From: Variovorax sp. WS11
GTDB lineage: Bacteria > Pseudomonadota > Gammaproteobacteria > Burkholderiales > Burkholderiaceae_C
Assembly: GCF_010499245.1 (NCBI RefSeq)
Contig: NZ_JAAGOW010000001.1
Location: 4,092,001 to 4,156,000 of the forward strand
Reading direction: 5' to 3'
DNA: 64,000 nt
Of the stretch, positions 9,643-18,086 are shown in pieces. Below the pieces are notes generated by a model, which was not told the origin of the DNA, did not search any database, and saw nothing but the letters and a program-made list of their open reading frames with translations. A program made the position numbers and the translations under genes. Numbering within the stretch: position 1 is the first letter of the stretch; the number at the start of each line of letters is the position of its first letter.

Positions 9643-10257
9643 ATGAGTGACATCTCCGTCGGCCGCCAGCGGATCGACAGCAGCAAGCGGACGTGGTTGA
9701 TCGCATCAGGCTGTGCCGGCGCAGTGGGCGGAGTGGCCACCGCCATCCCGTTCGTCAGCACCTTCCAGCCTTCTGAAAAAGCCAAGGCCGCCGGCGCACC
9801 CGTCGAGGTGGACATCGGTGGTCTTCAGCCCGGCGAGAAGATGACCGTCGAATGGCGCGGCAAGCCGGTGTGGATCCTCAAGCGCTCGCCGGCCCAGGTC
9901 GCCGAACTGGCCAAGCTGGACGGCCAGCTCGCCGATCCGCAGTCCAAGCGCAACCCCGACGAGTTCACGCCCGAATACGCGCGCAATGGGGCGCGCTCGA
10001 TCAAGCCCGAGGTCCTGGTGGTCGTGGGCATCTGCACCCACCTCGGCTGCTCGCCCATCGACAAGCTCCAACCCGGCCCGCAGCCTTCGGTGCCCGACAA
10101 CTGGGAAGGCGGCTTCCTCTGCCCCTGCCACGGCTCGACCTTCGACCTGGCCGGCCGCGTCTTCAAGAACAAGCCCGCGCCCGACAACCTGCCGGTGCCC
10201 CCGCACATGTACCTCTCCGACACGCGCCTTCTGATCGGCGAAGACAAGAAGGCCTGA
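9643..10257 (+). CDS. petA: Ubiquinol-cytochrome c reductase iron-sulfur (Rieske) subunit
   Basis: 204-residue Rieske subunit of the cytochrome bc1 complex; its 2Fe-2S centre takes the first electron from ubiquinol at the Qo site. Ligands are Cys131, His133, Cys160 and His163 (CTHLGC and CPCHG), with Cys136-Cys162 as the expected disulfide. The N-terminal anchor (residues 18-40) follows SSKRTWLIA, a twin-arginine signal with Lys in place of the first Arg, so export by the TatABC encoded upstream is expected. The ATG has a GAGGA ribosome-binding site. petB follows after 14 bp. Confidence 0.97.
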   Translation: MSDISVGRQRIDSSKRTWLIASGCAGAVGGVATAIPFVSTFQPSEKAKAAGAPVEVDIGGLQPGEKMTVEWRGKPVWILKRSPAQVAELAKLDGQLADPQSKRNPDEFTPEYARNGARSIKPEVLVVVGICTHLGCSPIDKLQPGPQPSVPDNWEGGFLCPCHGSTFDLAGRVFKNKPAPDNLPVPPHMYLSDTRLLIGEDKKA

Positions 10258-10271
10258 GGAGCAAAAGGAAC

Positions 10272-11672
10272 ATGGCTGAATTCAAGGAAATCTCGCCCAA
10301 CGCCCCCGCCGGCGACAAGCTGCTGAACTGGGTCGACAACCGCTTCCCGCTGACCAAGCTCTGGAACGACCAGTGGGGCCAGTACTACGCGCCGAAGAAC
10401 TTCAACTTCTGGTACATCTTCGGCTCGCTGGCGATGCTGGTCCTCGTGATCCAGATCGTGACCGGCATCTTCCTCGTGATGCACTACAAGCCCGACGCGA
10501 CGCTGGCCTTCGCCTCGGTCGAGTACATCATGCGCGACGTGCCCTGGGGCTGGCTGATCCGCTACATGCACTCGACGGGGGCCTCGGCCTTCTTCATCGT
10601 GGTGTACCTGCACATGTTCCGCGGCCTGATCTACGGCAGCTACCGCAAGCCGCGCGAGCTGATCTGGATCTTCGGCTGCGCCATCTTCCTGTGCCTGATG
10701 GCCGAAGCCTTCATGGGCTATCTGCTGCCCTGGGGCCAGATGAGCTACTGGGGCGCGCAGGTGATCGTCAACCTGTTCTCCGCCATCCCCTTCGTCGGCC
10801 CCGACCTGGCGCTCTTGATCCGCGGCGACTACGTGGTGAGCGACGCCACGCTCAACCGCTTCTTCAGCTTCCACGTGATCGCGGTGCCGCTGGTGCTGCT
10901 CGGCCTGGTGGTCGCGCACCTGATCGCGCTGCACGAGGTGGGCTCGAACAACCCGGACGGCATCGAGATCAAGGCCAAGCGCGGCCCTGACGGCCATCCG
11001 CTGGACGGCATTCCTTCGCATCCCTACTACACGGTGCACGACATCTTCGGCGTGGTGGTGTTCCTCACCATCTTCTCGGCCGTGATCTTCTTCGCGCCCG
11101 AGGCCGGCGGCTACTTCCTGGAGTACAACAACTTCATCCCGGCCGATTCGCTGAAGACGCCGAACCACATCGCGCCGGTCTGGTACTTCACGCCCTACTA
11201 CTCGATGCTGCGCGCCATCACCAGCGAGATGATGTATGCGCTGATCGCCTGCGTGGTCGCGGGTGCTGCCTTCGGCGTCTGGAAGGCGCACCTCGCCGCG
11301 GTCTTCAAGGCCGTCATCGTGATCGTCGCCGTCGGCGTCGCCGCCATGATGCTGACGATCGACGCCAAGTTCTGGGGTGTGGTGGTGATGGGAGGCGCGG
11401 TCATCATCCTGTTCTTCCTGCCCTGGCTGGACCACAGCCCGGTGCGCTCGATCCGCTACCGCCCGACCTGGCACTGGTACCTGTACGGCCTGTTCGTCAT
11501 CAACTTCGTGGTCCTCGCCTACCTCGGCGTCCAGCCGCCCTCGCCGACCGGCGAGCGCGTGTCGCAGGTCGGTACGCTCTTCTATTTCGGTTTCTTCCTG
11601 CTGATGCCGTGGTGGAGCCGCCTCGGCGAATTCAAGCCGGTGCCCGAGCGCGTGACCTTCCACGCGCACTGA
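10272..11672 (+). CDS. petB: Ubiquinol-cytochrome c reductase cytochrome b subunit
   Basis: 466-residue eight-helix membrane subunit that holds haems bL and bH and forms the Qo and Qi quinone sites. The haem-ligand His pairs lie in helix B (MHSTGASAFFIVVYLHMFR) and helix D (FFSFHVIAVPLVLLGLVVAHLIALHE). The ef-loop motif reads PVWY (HIAPVWYFTPYY) in place of the PEWY of mitochondria; PVWY is known from beta- and gammaproteobacteria. An AAAGGA ribosome-binding site precedes the ATG. Central gene of petABC. Confidence 0.98.
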   Translation: MAEFKEISPNAPAGDKLLNWVDNRFPLTKLWNDQWGQYYAPKNFNFWYIFGSLAMLVLVIQIVTGIFLVMHYKPDATLAFASVEYIMRDVPWGWLIRYMHSTGASAFFIVVYLHMFRGLIYGSYRKPRELIWIFGCAIFLCLMAEAFMGYLLPWGQMSYWGAQVIVNLFSAIPFVGPDLALLIRGDYVVSDATLNRFFSFHVIAVPLVLLGLVVAHLIALHEVGSNNPDGIEIKAKRGPDGHPLDGIPSHPYYTVHDIFGVVVFLTIFSAVIFFAPEAGGYFLEYNNFIPADSLKTPNHIAPVWYFTPYYSMLRAITSEMMYALIACVVAGAAFGVWKAHLAAVFKAVIVIVAVGVAAMMLTIDAKFWGVVVMGGAVIILFFLPWLDHSPVRSIRYRPTWHWYLYGLFVINFVVLAYLGVQPPSPTGERVSQVGTLFYFGFFLLMPWWSRLGEFKPVPERVTFHAH

Positions 11673-11692
11673 GAGAGCCGGAGCACACAACA

Positions 11693-12448
11693 ATGAAGAA
11701 ACTGATCCTCACGTTGATCGCAGCGCTCGGCATCGTGGCCGGCACGCATGCCGCCGAGGGCGGCATCGCCTGGGACAAGGCGCCGAACAAGACCAACGAC
11801 CTGGCCGCCCTGCAAAACGGCGCCAAGCTGTTCGTCAACTACTGCCTCAATTGCCATTCGGCGGCGTTCATGCGCTACAACCGGCTGCAGGACATCGGCA
11901 TCACCGAGCAGCAGATCAAGGACAACCTGCTGTTCACGACCGACAAGGTCGGCGAGACCATGAAGGCCAACCTCGACCCGGCCCAGGCCAAGGCCTGGTT
12001 CGGCGGCGTCCCGCCCGACCTCACGCTGGTCGCGCGCTCGCGCGCCGGCCACGGCGGCACCGGGGCGGATTATCTGTACACCTACCTGCGCACCTTCTAC
12101 CGCGACGACACCAAGGCGACCGGTTGGAACAACCTGGTGTTCCCGAGCGTCGGCATGCCCCATGCGCTGTGGGAACTGCAGGGCGATCGCCGCCCGGTGT
12201 TCGACAAGGTCGAAGCCCACGGTCACGCGACCGAGGTCTTCAAGGGTTGGGAGCAGGTCTCGCCCGGCACCATGACGCCGCTTCAGTTCGATCAGGCCAT
12301 GGGCGACCTCGTGGCCTACCTGCAGTGGATGGCCGAGCCGGCGCAGAACACCCGCATCCGCGTCGGCGTCTGGGTCCTGCTGTTCCTGGTGTTGGCACTC
12401 GTCTTCGTGTGGCGTCTCAACGCCTCGTATTGGAAAGACGTGAAGTAA
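11693..12448 (+). CDS. petC: Cytochrome c1 of the bc1 complex
   Basis: 251-residue c-type cytochrome that passes electrons from the Rieske centre to soluble cytochrome c. It has a cleavable Sec signal peptide (residues 1-20, ending THA). The haem-binding site is CLNCH at residues 51-55, with a later Met ligand region (VGMPHALWEL). A single C-terminal anchor (VGVWVLLFLVLALVFVWRL) follows. It lies 20 bp after petB and ends before a strong terminator-like hairpin, so it is the last gene of the operon. Confidence 0.97.
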   Translation: MKKLILTLIAALGIVAGTHAAEGGIAWDKAPNKTNDLAALQNGAKLFVNYCLNCHSAAFMRYNRLQDIGITEQQIKDNLLFTTDKVGETMKANLDPAQAKAWFGGVPPDLTLVARSRAGHGGTGADYLYTYLRTFYRDDTKATGWNNLVFPSVGMPHALWELQGDRRPVFDKVEAHGHATEVFKGWEQVSPGTMTPLQFDQAMGDLVAYLQWMAEPAQNTRIRVGVWVLLFLVLALVFVWRLNASYWKDVK

Positions 12449-12490
12449 CGGACGGAACGCGGCCGGCCTTTGCCGGCGCGCGTCCTTGCG

Positions 12491-12530
12491 GAGTGGGTTG
12501 CCGAGAGCTACCCACTCTTTTTAGTTTTTA
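12491..12530 (+). terminator. Rho-independent terminator after petABC
   Basis: Perfect 8-bp stem GAGTGGGT (12491-12498) / ACCCACTC (12510-12517) with an 11-base loop, followed directly by TTTTT-AG-TTTTT. This is the clearest intrinsic terminator in the window. It lies between petC and the sspA ribosome-binding site (AGGAG at 12530-12534). sspA therefore either uses read-through or has its own promoter close by. Confidence 0.85.
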
Positions 12531-12543
12531 GGAGCCTTAAGCC

Positions 12544-13155
12544 ATGATGGTCTTGTATTCAGGAACGACCTGCCCCTTCTCCCATCGTTGCCGCTTCGTG
12601 CTGTTTGAAAAAGGCATGGACTTCGAGATTCGCGACGTCGATCTCTACAACAAGCCCGAGGACATCAGCGTGATGAACCCGTACGGCCAGGTGCCGATCC
12701 TGGTCGAGCGCGACCTGATCCTGTACGAGTCGAACATCATCAACGAGTACATCGACGAGCGCTTCCCGCATCCGCAACTGATGCCCGGCGACCCGGTCGA
12801 CCGCGCCCGCGTGCGCCTGTTCCTGCTCAACTTCGAGAAGGAACTGTTCGTGCACGTGTCCACGCTCGAGAACCGCAGCGCCAAGGGCAACGAGAAGGCG
12901 CTGGAAAAGGCCCGCTCGCACATCCGCGACCGCCTGACCCAGCTCGCGCCCGTGTTCCTCAAGAACAAATACATGCTTGGCGACAATTTCTCGATGCTGG
13001 ATGTCGCCATTGCGCCGCTGCTCTGGCGCCTGGATTACTATGGCATCGACCTGAGCAAGAACGCCGCCCCGCTCCTGAAGTACGCCGAGCGCATCTTCTC
13101 GCGCCCCGCCTACATCGAGGCGCTGACGCCTTCCGAAAAGGTCATGCGCAAGTAA
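12544..13155 (+). CDS. sspA: Stringent starvation protein A (glutathione S-transferase fold)
   Basis: 203-residue SspA-type protein. In E. coli, SspA binds RNA polymerase and affects stationary-phase and acid-stress transcription. The thioredoxin-like N-terminal domain carries TTCPFSHRCRFVLFEKGM and VNPYGQVPIL-like NPYGQVP with the cis-Pro. The helical C-terminal domain begins near residue 85 and includes MLGDNFSMLDVAIAPLLWRLD. Length is normal. The ATG has an AGGAG site seven bases upstream; a second Met follows at once. Partner sspB starts 27 bp downstream, the standard pairing. Confidence 0.93.
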   Translation: MMVLYSGTTCPFSHRCRFVLFEKGMDFEIRDVDLYNKPEDISVMNPYGQVPILVERDLILYESNIINEYIDERFPHPQLMPGDPVDRARVRLFLLNFEKELFVHVSTLENRSAKGNEKALEKARSHIRDRLTQLAPVFLKNKYMLGDNFSMLDVAIAPLLWRLDYYGIDLSKNAAPLLKYAERIFSRPAYIEALTPSEKVMRK

Positions 13156-13182
13156 ACGCCGAATGCTGCTGCTGCTTTTTTC

Positions 13183-13755
13183 ATGATCAATGCGCTGGAG
13201 TCCTCTTCGACCCGCCCCTACCTGATCCGGGCGCTTTACGAGTGGTGCACGGACAACGGCTTCACCCCCTACGTGGCGGTGCAGGTCGACGACACCGTGC
13301 AGGTGCCGCGCGAGTACGTGAAGAACGGCGAGATCGTGCTGAACATCAGCTTCGATGCGACCAGTTCGCTCAAGCTGGGCAACGACTTCATCGAGTTCAA
13401 GGCCCGCTTCGCCGGCACCGCGCGCGAGATCAGCGTGCCGGTGGGCCGCGTGATCGCGATCTATGCGCGCGAGAACGGCCAGGGCATGGCCTTTCCCGCG
13501 CCAGCGCCGAGCGCGACGTCGGCCGATGCGGGCAGCACCTCCGGCGGTGCGGCAGCGCCCGCGGCGCGCCTGCCGCTGCGTGATGCCTCCCGCGGCGCGG
13601 AAGCCGATCCCGGCAAAGTGGTGCACCTGATCAGCGGCGAAGGCGCGACGGAGGACAGCACGGCAACCACCGCGTCCACGCCGACCGACCCCGAGGATCC
13701 GCCCCGCCCGCCGGGCAGCGGCGGCTCGCGTCCTTCGCTCAAGCGCATCAAGTAG
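13183..13755 (+). CDS. sspB: ClpXP protease specificity-enhancing factor SspB
   Basis: 190-residue adaptor that delivers ssrA-tagged proteins to ClpXP. The folded substrate-binding domain covers about residues 8-110 (RPYLIRALYEWCTDNGFTPY, EIVLNISFDATSSLKLGNDFIEF, VPVGRVIAIYARENGQGMAF). A long flexible linker rich in Ala, Ser, Thr and Pro follows, ending in GSRPSLKRIK, the short basic module that docks on the ClpX zinc-binding domain. The linker is longer than in E. coli. Directly upstream of tRNA-Thr. Confidence 0.95.
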   Translation: MINALESSSTRPYLIRALYEWCTDNGFTPYVAVQVDDTVQVPREYVKNGEIVLNISFDATSSLKLGNDFIEFKARFAGTAREISVPVGRVIAIYARENGQGMAFPAPAPSATSADAGSTSGGAAAPAARLPLRDASRGAEADPGKVVHLISGEGATEDSTATTASTPTDPEDPPRPPGSGGSRPSLKRIK

Positions 13756-13815
13756 CCGCAGGAGCAGGGGAGCGGCGCGTGCAGGGGCGAAGTTAGAATC
13801 AACGCCCATTCCCGT

Positions 13816-13891
13816 GCCGCTTTAGCTCAGTTGGTAGAGCAACCGCCTTGTAAGCGGTAGGTCGTCAGTTCGATTCCGACAAGCGGCACCA
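13816..13891 (+). tRNA. tRNA-Thr (anticodon UGU)
   Basis: 76-base cloverleaf including an encoded CCA end (13889-13891). The acceptor stem GCCGCTT / AAGCGGC pairs perfectly. The D arm contains AGCTCAGTTGGTAGAGC, and the anticodon stem ACCGC / GCGGT encloses loop CTTGTAA with anticodon TGT at 13849-13851. The T arm contains GTTCGATTCC. A TAGAAT hexamer at 13794-13799 is a probable -10 box. No integrase or duplicated 3' end is seen nearby. Confidence 0.97.
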
Positions 13892-13954
13892 TCGAACATC
13901 TCCCCCATCTCGGCAAGGCGGCGCGCGACATCGGCGCGCTGGTAGCCTGTCGCC

Positions 13955-15175
13955 ATGGATTCCCTCATCGCCGCCTCCGCGCGCGCCCTCGCTGCCGGCG
14001 ACGCGCTCGGCGCCCTCAAGCGTGTCGCCCTGCGCGAGGACCCCCCGGCGCTGGCCCTGCGCGGCATTGCGATGGCCCAGCTCGGCGAGCATCCGAGAGC
14101 GCGCGAGCTCTTGCGGCGCGCCGCCCGCGGCTTCGGCGCCCACGAGGAACTGGCGCGCGCCCGTTGTCTCGTTGCCGAGGCCGAGGTGGCGCTGGCCATG
14201 CGCGACCTCGGCGGCTCGCCGCGCTCGCTGGCGGCCGCTGCGGCCACGCTCGAGGCACGCGGCGATCACGCCAACGCGCTGCAGGCACGGCTGATTGCGG
14301 CGCGCCGGCTGCTGCTGCTCGGTCGTCTCGACGAAGCCGCGGCTGCGTTGGCAGGCCTCGATGCGCGCGGCCTGCCGCCGTCGCTGGCGGCGGTGGCCGA
14401 GTTGAGCACGGCCGAGCTGGCGCTGCGCTCGCTGCGCACCGGCCCGGCCCAGGCGGCGCTCGCCCGCGCGCAGGAAGCGGCCGATCGCGCACGCGTGCCG
14501 GCGCTCCAGGCCGAGGTGGCGGAGGCGAGCGCGGTGCTCGATCGTCCTGCCGCGCGGCGCCTCTTCGCCGGCGGCGAGCAGGCGCTGCGCCTCGACGAGG
14601 TGGCCGCGCTCCTGGACTCCGGCGCGCTGGTGGTCGACGCCTGCCGGCGCGGCCTGGGTGCCGATGCCGAATGGCGGCTGCTGGCGCGGCGGCCAGTGCT
14701 GTTCGCGTTGGCGCGCGCGCTCGCCGAGGCGTGGCCCGGGGATGTGGATCGCGAAGCCTTGATTGCCTGCGCATTCCGCACCCAGTACCCCGACGAGACG
14801 CATCGGGCGCGCCTGCGGGTCGAAATCGGCCGCCTGCGCGCACTCGTCGGGACGCTCGCGCACATCGAGTCGACGCAGCGCGGCTTCGTCCTCAGGCCAC
14901 GCGACGAGCGCGCCGTCGTCGTGCTCGCGCCGCCCATCGACGGCGAGCAGGCTTCGCTGGTGGCGCTGCTCTCCGATGGCGCGGCCTGGTCGACTTCGGC
15001 CCTGGCCTTGGCCCTGGGGGCCAGCCAGCGCACCGTCCAGCGCGCGCTGGTCGAGCTCGAGTCGGAGGGGCGCGTGCGCTCCATCGGCCGGGCCCGGGCC
15101 CAGCGCTGGCTGGCCCCGCCGCTCGCCGGATTCACGACGATCTTGTTACTCCCTGCTGCGCTGCCGATTGAATAG
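13955..15175 (+). CDS. Winged-helix transcriptional regulator with TPR-like N-terminal region
   Basis: 406-residue probable DNA-binding regulator. Residues 1-200 are alanine- and leucine-rich helical repeats resembling TPRs. Around 245-310 a segment resembles an OmpR-type winged helix (ETHRARLRVEIGRLRALVG...RGFVLRP). Residues 330-395 form a second helix-turn-helix (STSALALALGASQRTVQRALVELESEGRV). No receiver or ligand domain is recognised. A TAGCCT hexamer ends six bases before the ATG, with no ribosome-binding site. The gene is 46 bp upstream of a beta-propeller gene and a DUF899 gene on the same strand, so it probably controls them. Function otherwise unknown. Confidence 0.65.
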   Translation: MDSLIAASARALAAGDALGALKRVALREDPPALALRGIAMAQLGEHPRARELLRRAARGFGAHEELARARCLVAEAEVALAMRDLGGSPRSLAAAAATLEARGDHANALQARLIAARRLLLLGRLDEAAAALAGLDARGLPPSLAAVAELSTAELALRSLRTGPAQAALARAQEAADRARVPALQAEVAEASAVLDRPAARRLFAGGEQALRLDEVAALLDSGALVVDACRRGLGADAEWRLLARRPVLFALARALAEAWPGDVDREALIACAFRTQYPDETHRARLRVEIGRLRALVGTLAHIESTQRGFVLRPRDERAVVVLAPPIDGEQASLVALLSDGAAWSTSALALALGASQRTVQRALVELESEGRVRSIGRARAQRWLAPPLAGFTTILLLPAALPIE

Positions 15176-15221
15176 AGTTGTCTCCAGGCGCCGATCCCGA
15201 GGCGCACCACAAGGAGCAGCG

Positions 15222-15917
15222 ATGAGCAGCAAGACAAGCAAGGGCAGACCCCAGGTCGCGGTGCATGCGGCCGAGATCGTCCGCGAGTACGGTCCCTTTC
15301 CCGGAGTCGACCAGGTGGCCGGCGTGACCCATGACGGCCAGCGCGTCTGGGCCGCCACCGGCGCGAGGCTGATCGCCTTCGACCCCGAAAGCGGCGAGCC
15401 CACGCGCACGCTGGCCTGCGCCGGCGACGCCGGCACCGCCTTCGACGGCAAGCACCTCTACCAGATCGCCGAGTCGCGCATCGACAAGATCGATCCGGCC
15501 ACCGGCGAAGTGGTGGCGTCGATCCCGGCGCCGGGCAGCGGGAGCGACTCGGGGCTCACCTGGGCCGAGGGCAGCCTGTGGGTGGGGCAGTACCGCGACC
15601 GCAAGATCCACCAGATCGACCCCACGACCGGTGCTGTGATTCGCACCATCGAGTCCAACCGCTTCGTCACAGGCGTGACCTGGGTCGATGGCGAGCTGTG
15701 GCATGGAACGTGGGAAGGAGACGAGAGCGACATCCGCCGCATCGACCCGGCCAGCGGCGCTGTGCTCGAGCGGCTGGAGATGCCGCGCGGCGCCGGCGTC
15801 AGCGGGCTCGAGTCCGACGGGGCCGATCTCTTCTATGCCGGCGGCGGCGCGAGCGGAAAGGTCCGCGCCGTGCGGCGCCCCAGAAGCGCATCGAACAACG
15901 ACAGGAGCCCGTCATGA
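15222..15917 (+). CDS. Beta-propeller protein (Vgb / glutamine cyclotransferase-like)
   Basis: 231-residue protein built of short repeated blades. Each blade has a pattern such as DGQRVWAATG, FDGKHLYQIAE, WAEGSLWVGQYRDRKIHQIDPTTG and WVDGELWHGTW, typical of Vgb/NHL-like or glutamine-cyclotransferase-like propellers. There is no signal peptide, so a cytoplasmic location is expected. Catalytic residues of a cyclotransferase cannot be assigned, and the true substrate is unknown. It has an AAGGAG ribosome-binding site. The stop overlaps the next start (ATGA), so expression is coupled to the DUF899 protein. Confidence 0.7.
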   Translation: MSSKTSKGRPQVAVHAAEIVREYGPFPGVDQVAGVTHDGQRVWAATGARLIAFDPESGEPTRTLACAGDAGTAFDGKHLYQIAESRIDKIDPATGEVVASIPAPGSGSDSGLTWAEGSLWVGQYRDRKIHQIDPTTGAVIRTIESNRFVTGVTWVDGELWHGTWEGDESDIRRIDPASGAVLERLEMPRGAGVSGLESDGADLFYAGGGASGKVRAVRRPRSASNNDRSPS

Positions 15918-16672
15918 ACACAGTGAACCATCCCGTCGTGTCGAAGGCGCAGTGGATTGCGCAGCGCAAGACCCTGCTGGCGCGCGAAAAAGAACTGACG
16001 CGCCTGCGCGATCAGATTGCGCGCGAACGCCGCGCGCTGCCGTGGGAGCGTGTCGAGGCGGACTACGTCTTCGAAGCCCCCGAGGGCCGGCGCACGCTGG
16101 CCGAGCTGTTCGGAGACCGCCGGCAGCTGCTGGTGCAGCACTTCATGCTCGCGCCGGGGTGGGAGCAGGGTTGTCCGAGCTGCTCGTTCATGGCCGACCA
16201 CGCCGACGGCATGAACGTGCACCTGGCGTATCGCGACGTCAGCTTCGTGGCCATGTCGCGCGCACCGCTGGCAGAGATCGAGCGCTTTCGCCGGCGCATG
16301 GGCTGGCAGTTCAAGTGGGTGTCCTCGCATGGCACCGACTTCAACCACGACTTCGGTGTCAGCTTCACGCCGGAGGAGGTGGCGCGGGGCAAGCTCCACT
16401 ACAACTACGGCGAGTGGCCGATGGCGTCGGAGGAGTGGCCCGGCATCAGCGTGTTCTACAAGGACGATGCGGGCGAAATCTTCCACACCTACTCGACCTA
16501 CGGGCGTGGCGTGGAAGTGATGATGGGCACCTACAACATGCTGGACCTCACGCCCAAGGGCCGCGACGAGGGCGACGGACCCTACAAGATGGATTGGGTG
16601 CGCCACCACGACCGCTACGAGCCGGAACCGGCGGCGAAGCCGGCCGCCCATTCGTGCTGCGTGCACGATTGA
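15914..16672 (+). CDS. DUF899 family thioredoxin-like protein
   Basis: 252-residue protein of the DUF899 family, which has a thioredoxin-like fold and no established reaction. An N-terminal charged helix (residues 10-45, rich in Arg, Lys and Glu) precedes the fold. The CxxC-type site lies in WEQGCPSCSFMAD, around residues 87-95. Conserved aromatic and His residues follow (SHGTDFNHDFGVSF, FHTYSTYGRG). A His-Cys-Cys cluster ends the protein (HSCCVHD), which may bind metal. Translationally coupled to the preceding propeller protein. Confidence 0.82.
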   Translation: MNTVNHPVVSKAQWIAQRKTLLAREKELTRLRDQIARERRALPWERVEADYVFEAPEGRRTLAELFGDRRQLLVQHFMLAPGWEQGCPSCSFMADHADGMNVHLAYRDVSFVAMSRAPLAEIERFRRRMGWQFKWVSSHGTDFNHDFGVSFTPEEVARGKLHYNYGEWPMASEEWPGISVFYKDDAGEIFHTYSTYGRGVEVMMGTYNMLDLTPKGRDEGDGPYKMDWVRHHDRYEPEPAAKPAAHSCCVHD

Positions 16673-16703
16673 CGGGCGCGCGGCCTGAGCCGGAGCACAT
16701 GTC

Positions 16704-17342
16704 GTGGCAAGCCTCTGGCCATGGCTGGCGGTCGCAGGAGCCGGCGCCCTCCACGGGCTGAATCCTGCCACCGGCTGGATGTGGGCTGCCGCCTGGGGCG
16801 TGCGTTCGCGCGATCGGGCGCAAGCGCTGCGGGCGCTGGTGCCCATCGCGCTCGGGCACGCCGCGTCGGTCGCGCTGGTGGCGGCCGCGGTGGCCTTCGG
16901 CCTGTCGATGGATCGCGTGGTGCTGCAAGCGGTGGCGGGCGGGCTTTTGATCGTCGCCGCGCTGCTTCACATGTCGGGCCACACACCCCAGCGGGCGCGC
17001 GCGCCGGCGGGACATGCGGGACTGGCGCTCTGGTCCTTCATGATGTCCACCGCGCACGGTGCCGGCTTGATGCTGGTGCCGGCGCTGATCCCGCTCTGCC
17101 TGGGCGACGCGTCGGCCGGGGAGGTCGGCGCAGCGGGTTCGCTGGCCCTGGCGTTCGCGGCCGTCGGCGTCCACACCGCGGCGATGCTCGCTGTCACCGG
17201 CGTGATCGCCACCGGGATTTGCCGCGGCTTTCTCAGGCGGTCATGGCGGGTGTGCCCGGATCCTGTCGCAAAGGCCGCTTTCCCATTGCCCGAACCGCGT
17301 GCAGCACGGGAAGTGCCGCGAGCGCCGCAGTCAGATGCTTGA
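16704..17342 (+). CDS. Integral membrane protein of unknown function
   Basis: 212-residue predicted inner-membrane protein with about five hydrophobic helices (near residues 5-28, 45-65, 72-90, 105-130 and 142-170). HGLNPATGWMWA at the N-terminus, GHAASVALVAAAVAF and MSTAHGAGLMLVP carry conserved-looking His residues, suggesting metal or ion handling; this is inference. The start is GTG at 16704; no in-frame ATG precedes it. The last 110 bp overlap the convergent CREST hydrolase gene, and those residues (after GFLRRSW) look non-conserved, so the overlap may reflect a lost stop. Follows the DUF899 gene by 31 bp. Confidence 0.6.
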   Translation: MASLWPWLAVAGAGALHGLNPATGWMWAAAWGVRSRDRAQALRALVPIALGHAASVALVAAAVAFGLSMDRVVLQAVAGGLLIVAALLHMSGHTPQRARAPAGHAGLALWSFMMSTAHGAGLMLVPALIPLCLGDASAGEVGAAGSLALAFAAVGVHTAAMLAVTGVIATGICRGFLRRSWRVCPDPVAKAAFPLPEPRAAREVPRAPQSDA

Positions 17343-18078
17343 GGGTGTGACCCGAGATCAGCGCGTGCGTCGCCTCGAAGATTGCGTGGTCCGAAAGCTC
17401 GAACAGCTTGGCCAGGCCGTAGAAGAAGATCACCCAACCGGGCTTGAACCCGATGCCGCTGCCCATCGGCTTGGCAAGCGCCAGCGCCAGGAGCAGCACC
17501 ATGCCGCCGAACTGGACCAACGCCCATGGCAGCACGTTGCCGGTCTCGTGAAAGACGCCCACCGCCAGCAAGCCGCCGGCCAAAGTGAACCAGGCCGCCG
17601 GCCAGCCGGCGCGCGTGCTCACCCGGTCGCAGACCGCAACGCCCACGATGCCGGCGAACGCGATGGCCATGCCGGCACGATCCGCGGCCAGCCGCAGGCT
17701 GTCGGGATGCAGGTGATAGAAGGCCGACCCGGCGGCGGTGAGGATCAGGCCCGCGAAGAACAGCCAGGCGCAATCGAGTGCGTTGTCGCTCGCCTGCCTT
17801 GTCGCCGCGGGCGGCGGCACAGTGTCCTGGGCGGCCTCCCGTGTCCGGTCCAGCCGGTACAGCTGGAGCAGGCCCCAGATGCCGATCGCCGCGAAGGCCA
17901 GATTGCTCAGCACGTCCATCGCGTTCGGCAGCCCGTACCAGGCACGGTCGTCGGCAAAGGGCGCGGCAGCCGGTTCAGGGGTGGGCAGATCAGGTCCGAC
18001 GAAGGCGGCCGCCAGCAGCAAGGCGAGCAGAACCAGCAGTGCCCATTCGCGATGCGAGAGCGACGGACGACGCAGCAT
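17233..18078 (-). CDS. CREST/ceramidase-superfamily membrane hydrolase
   Basis: 281-residue protein with seven predicted transmembrane helices. It belongs to the alkaline ceramidase (CREST) superfamily of membrane metal hydrolases: MDVLSNLAFAAIGIWGL near residue 54, GSAFYHLHPDSLRLAADRAGMAIAF cut by the Ser-His-Asp metal-site pattern, and the C-terminal SGHTLKHL with two metal His residues. In this superfamily these residues bind Zn2+. The substrate is unknown. I chose ATG 18078; a TTG at 18090 overlapping the upstream stop (TTGA) is an alternative. The C-terminal end overlaps the convergent membrane-protein gene. Confidence 0.75.
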   Translation of the reverse strand: MLRRPSLSHREWALLVLLALLLAAAFVGPDLPTPEPAAAPFADDRAWYGLPNAMDVLSNLAFAAIGIWGLLQLYRLDRTREAAQDTVPPPAATRQASDNALDCAWLFFAGLILTAAGSAFYHLHPDSLRLAADRAGMAIAFAGIVGVAVCDRVSTRAGWPAAWFTLAGGLLAVGVFHETGNVLPWALVQFGGMVLLLALALAKPMGSGIGFKPGWVIFFYGLAKLFELSDHAIFEATHALISGHTLKHLTAALAALPVLHAVRAMGKRPLRQDPGTPAMTA

Positions 18079-18086
18079 GGTGGAAC

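Noticed and set aside
13816-13891. tRNA-Thr as an integration site for a mobile element
   Set aside because: No integrase, no direct repeat of the tRNA 3' end and no composition change was seen downstream.
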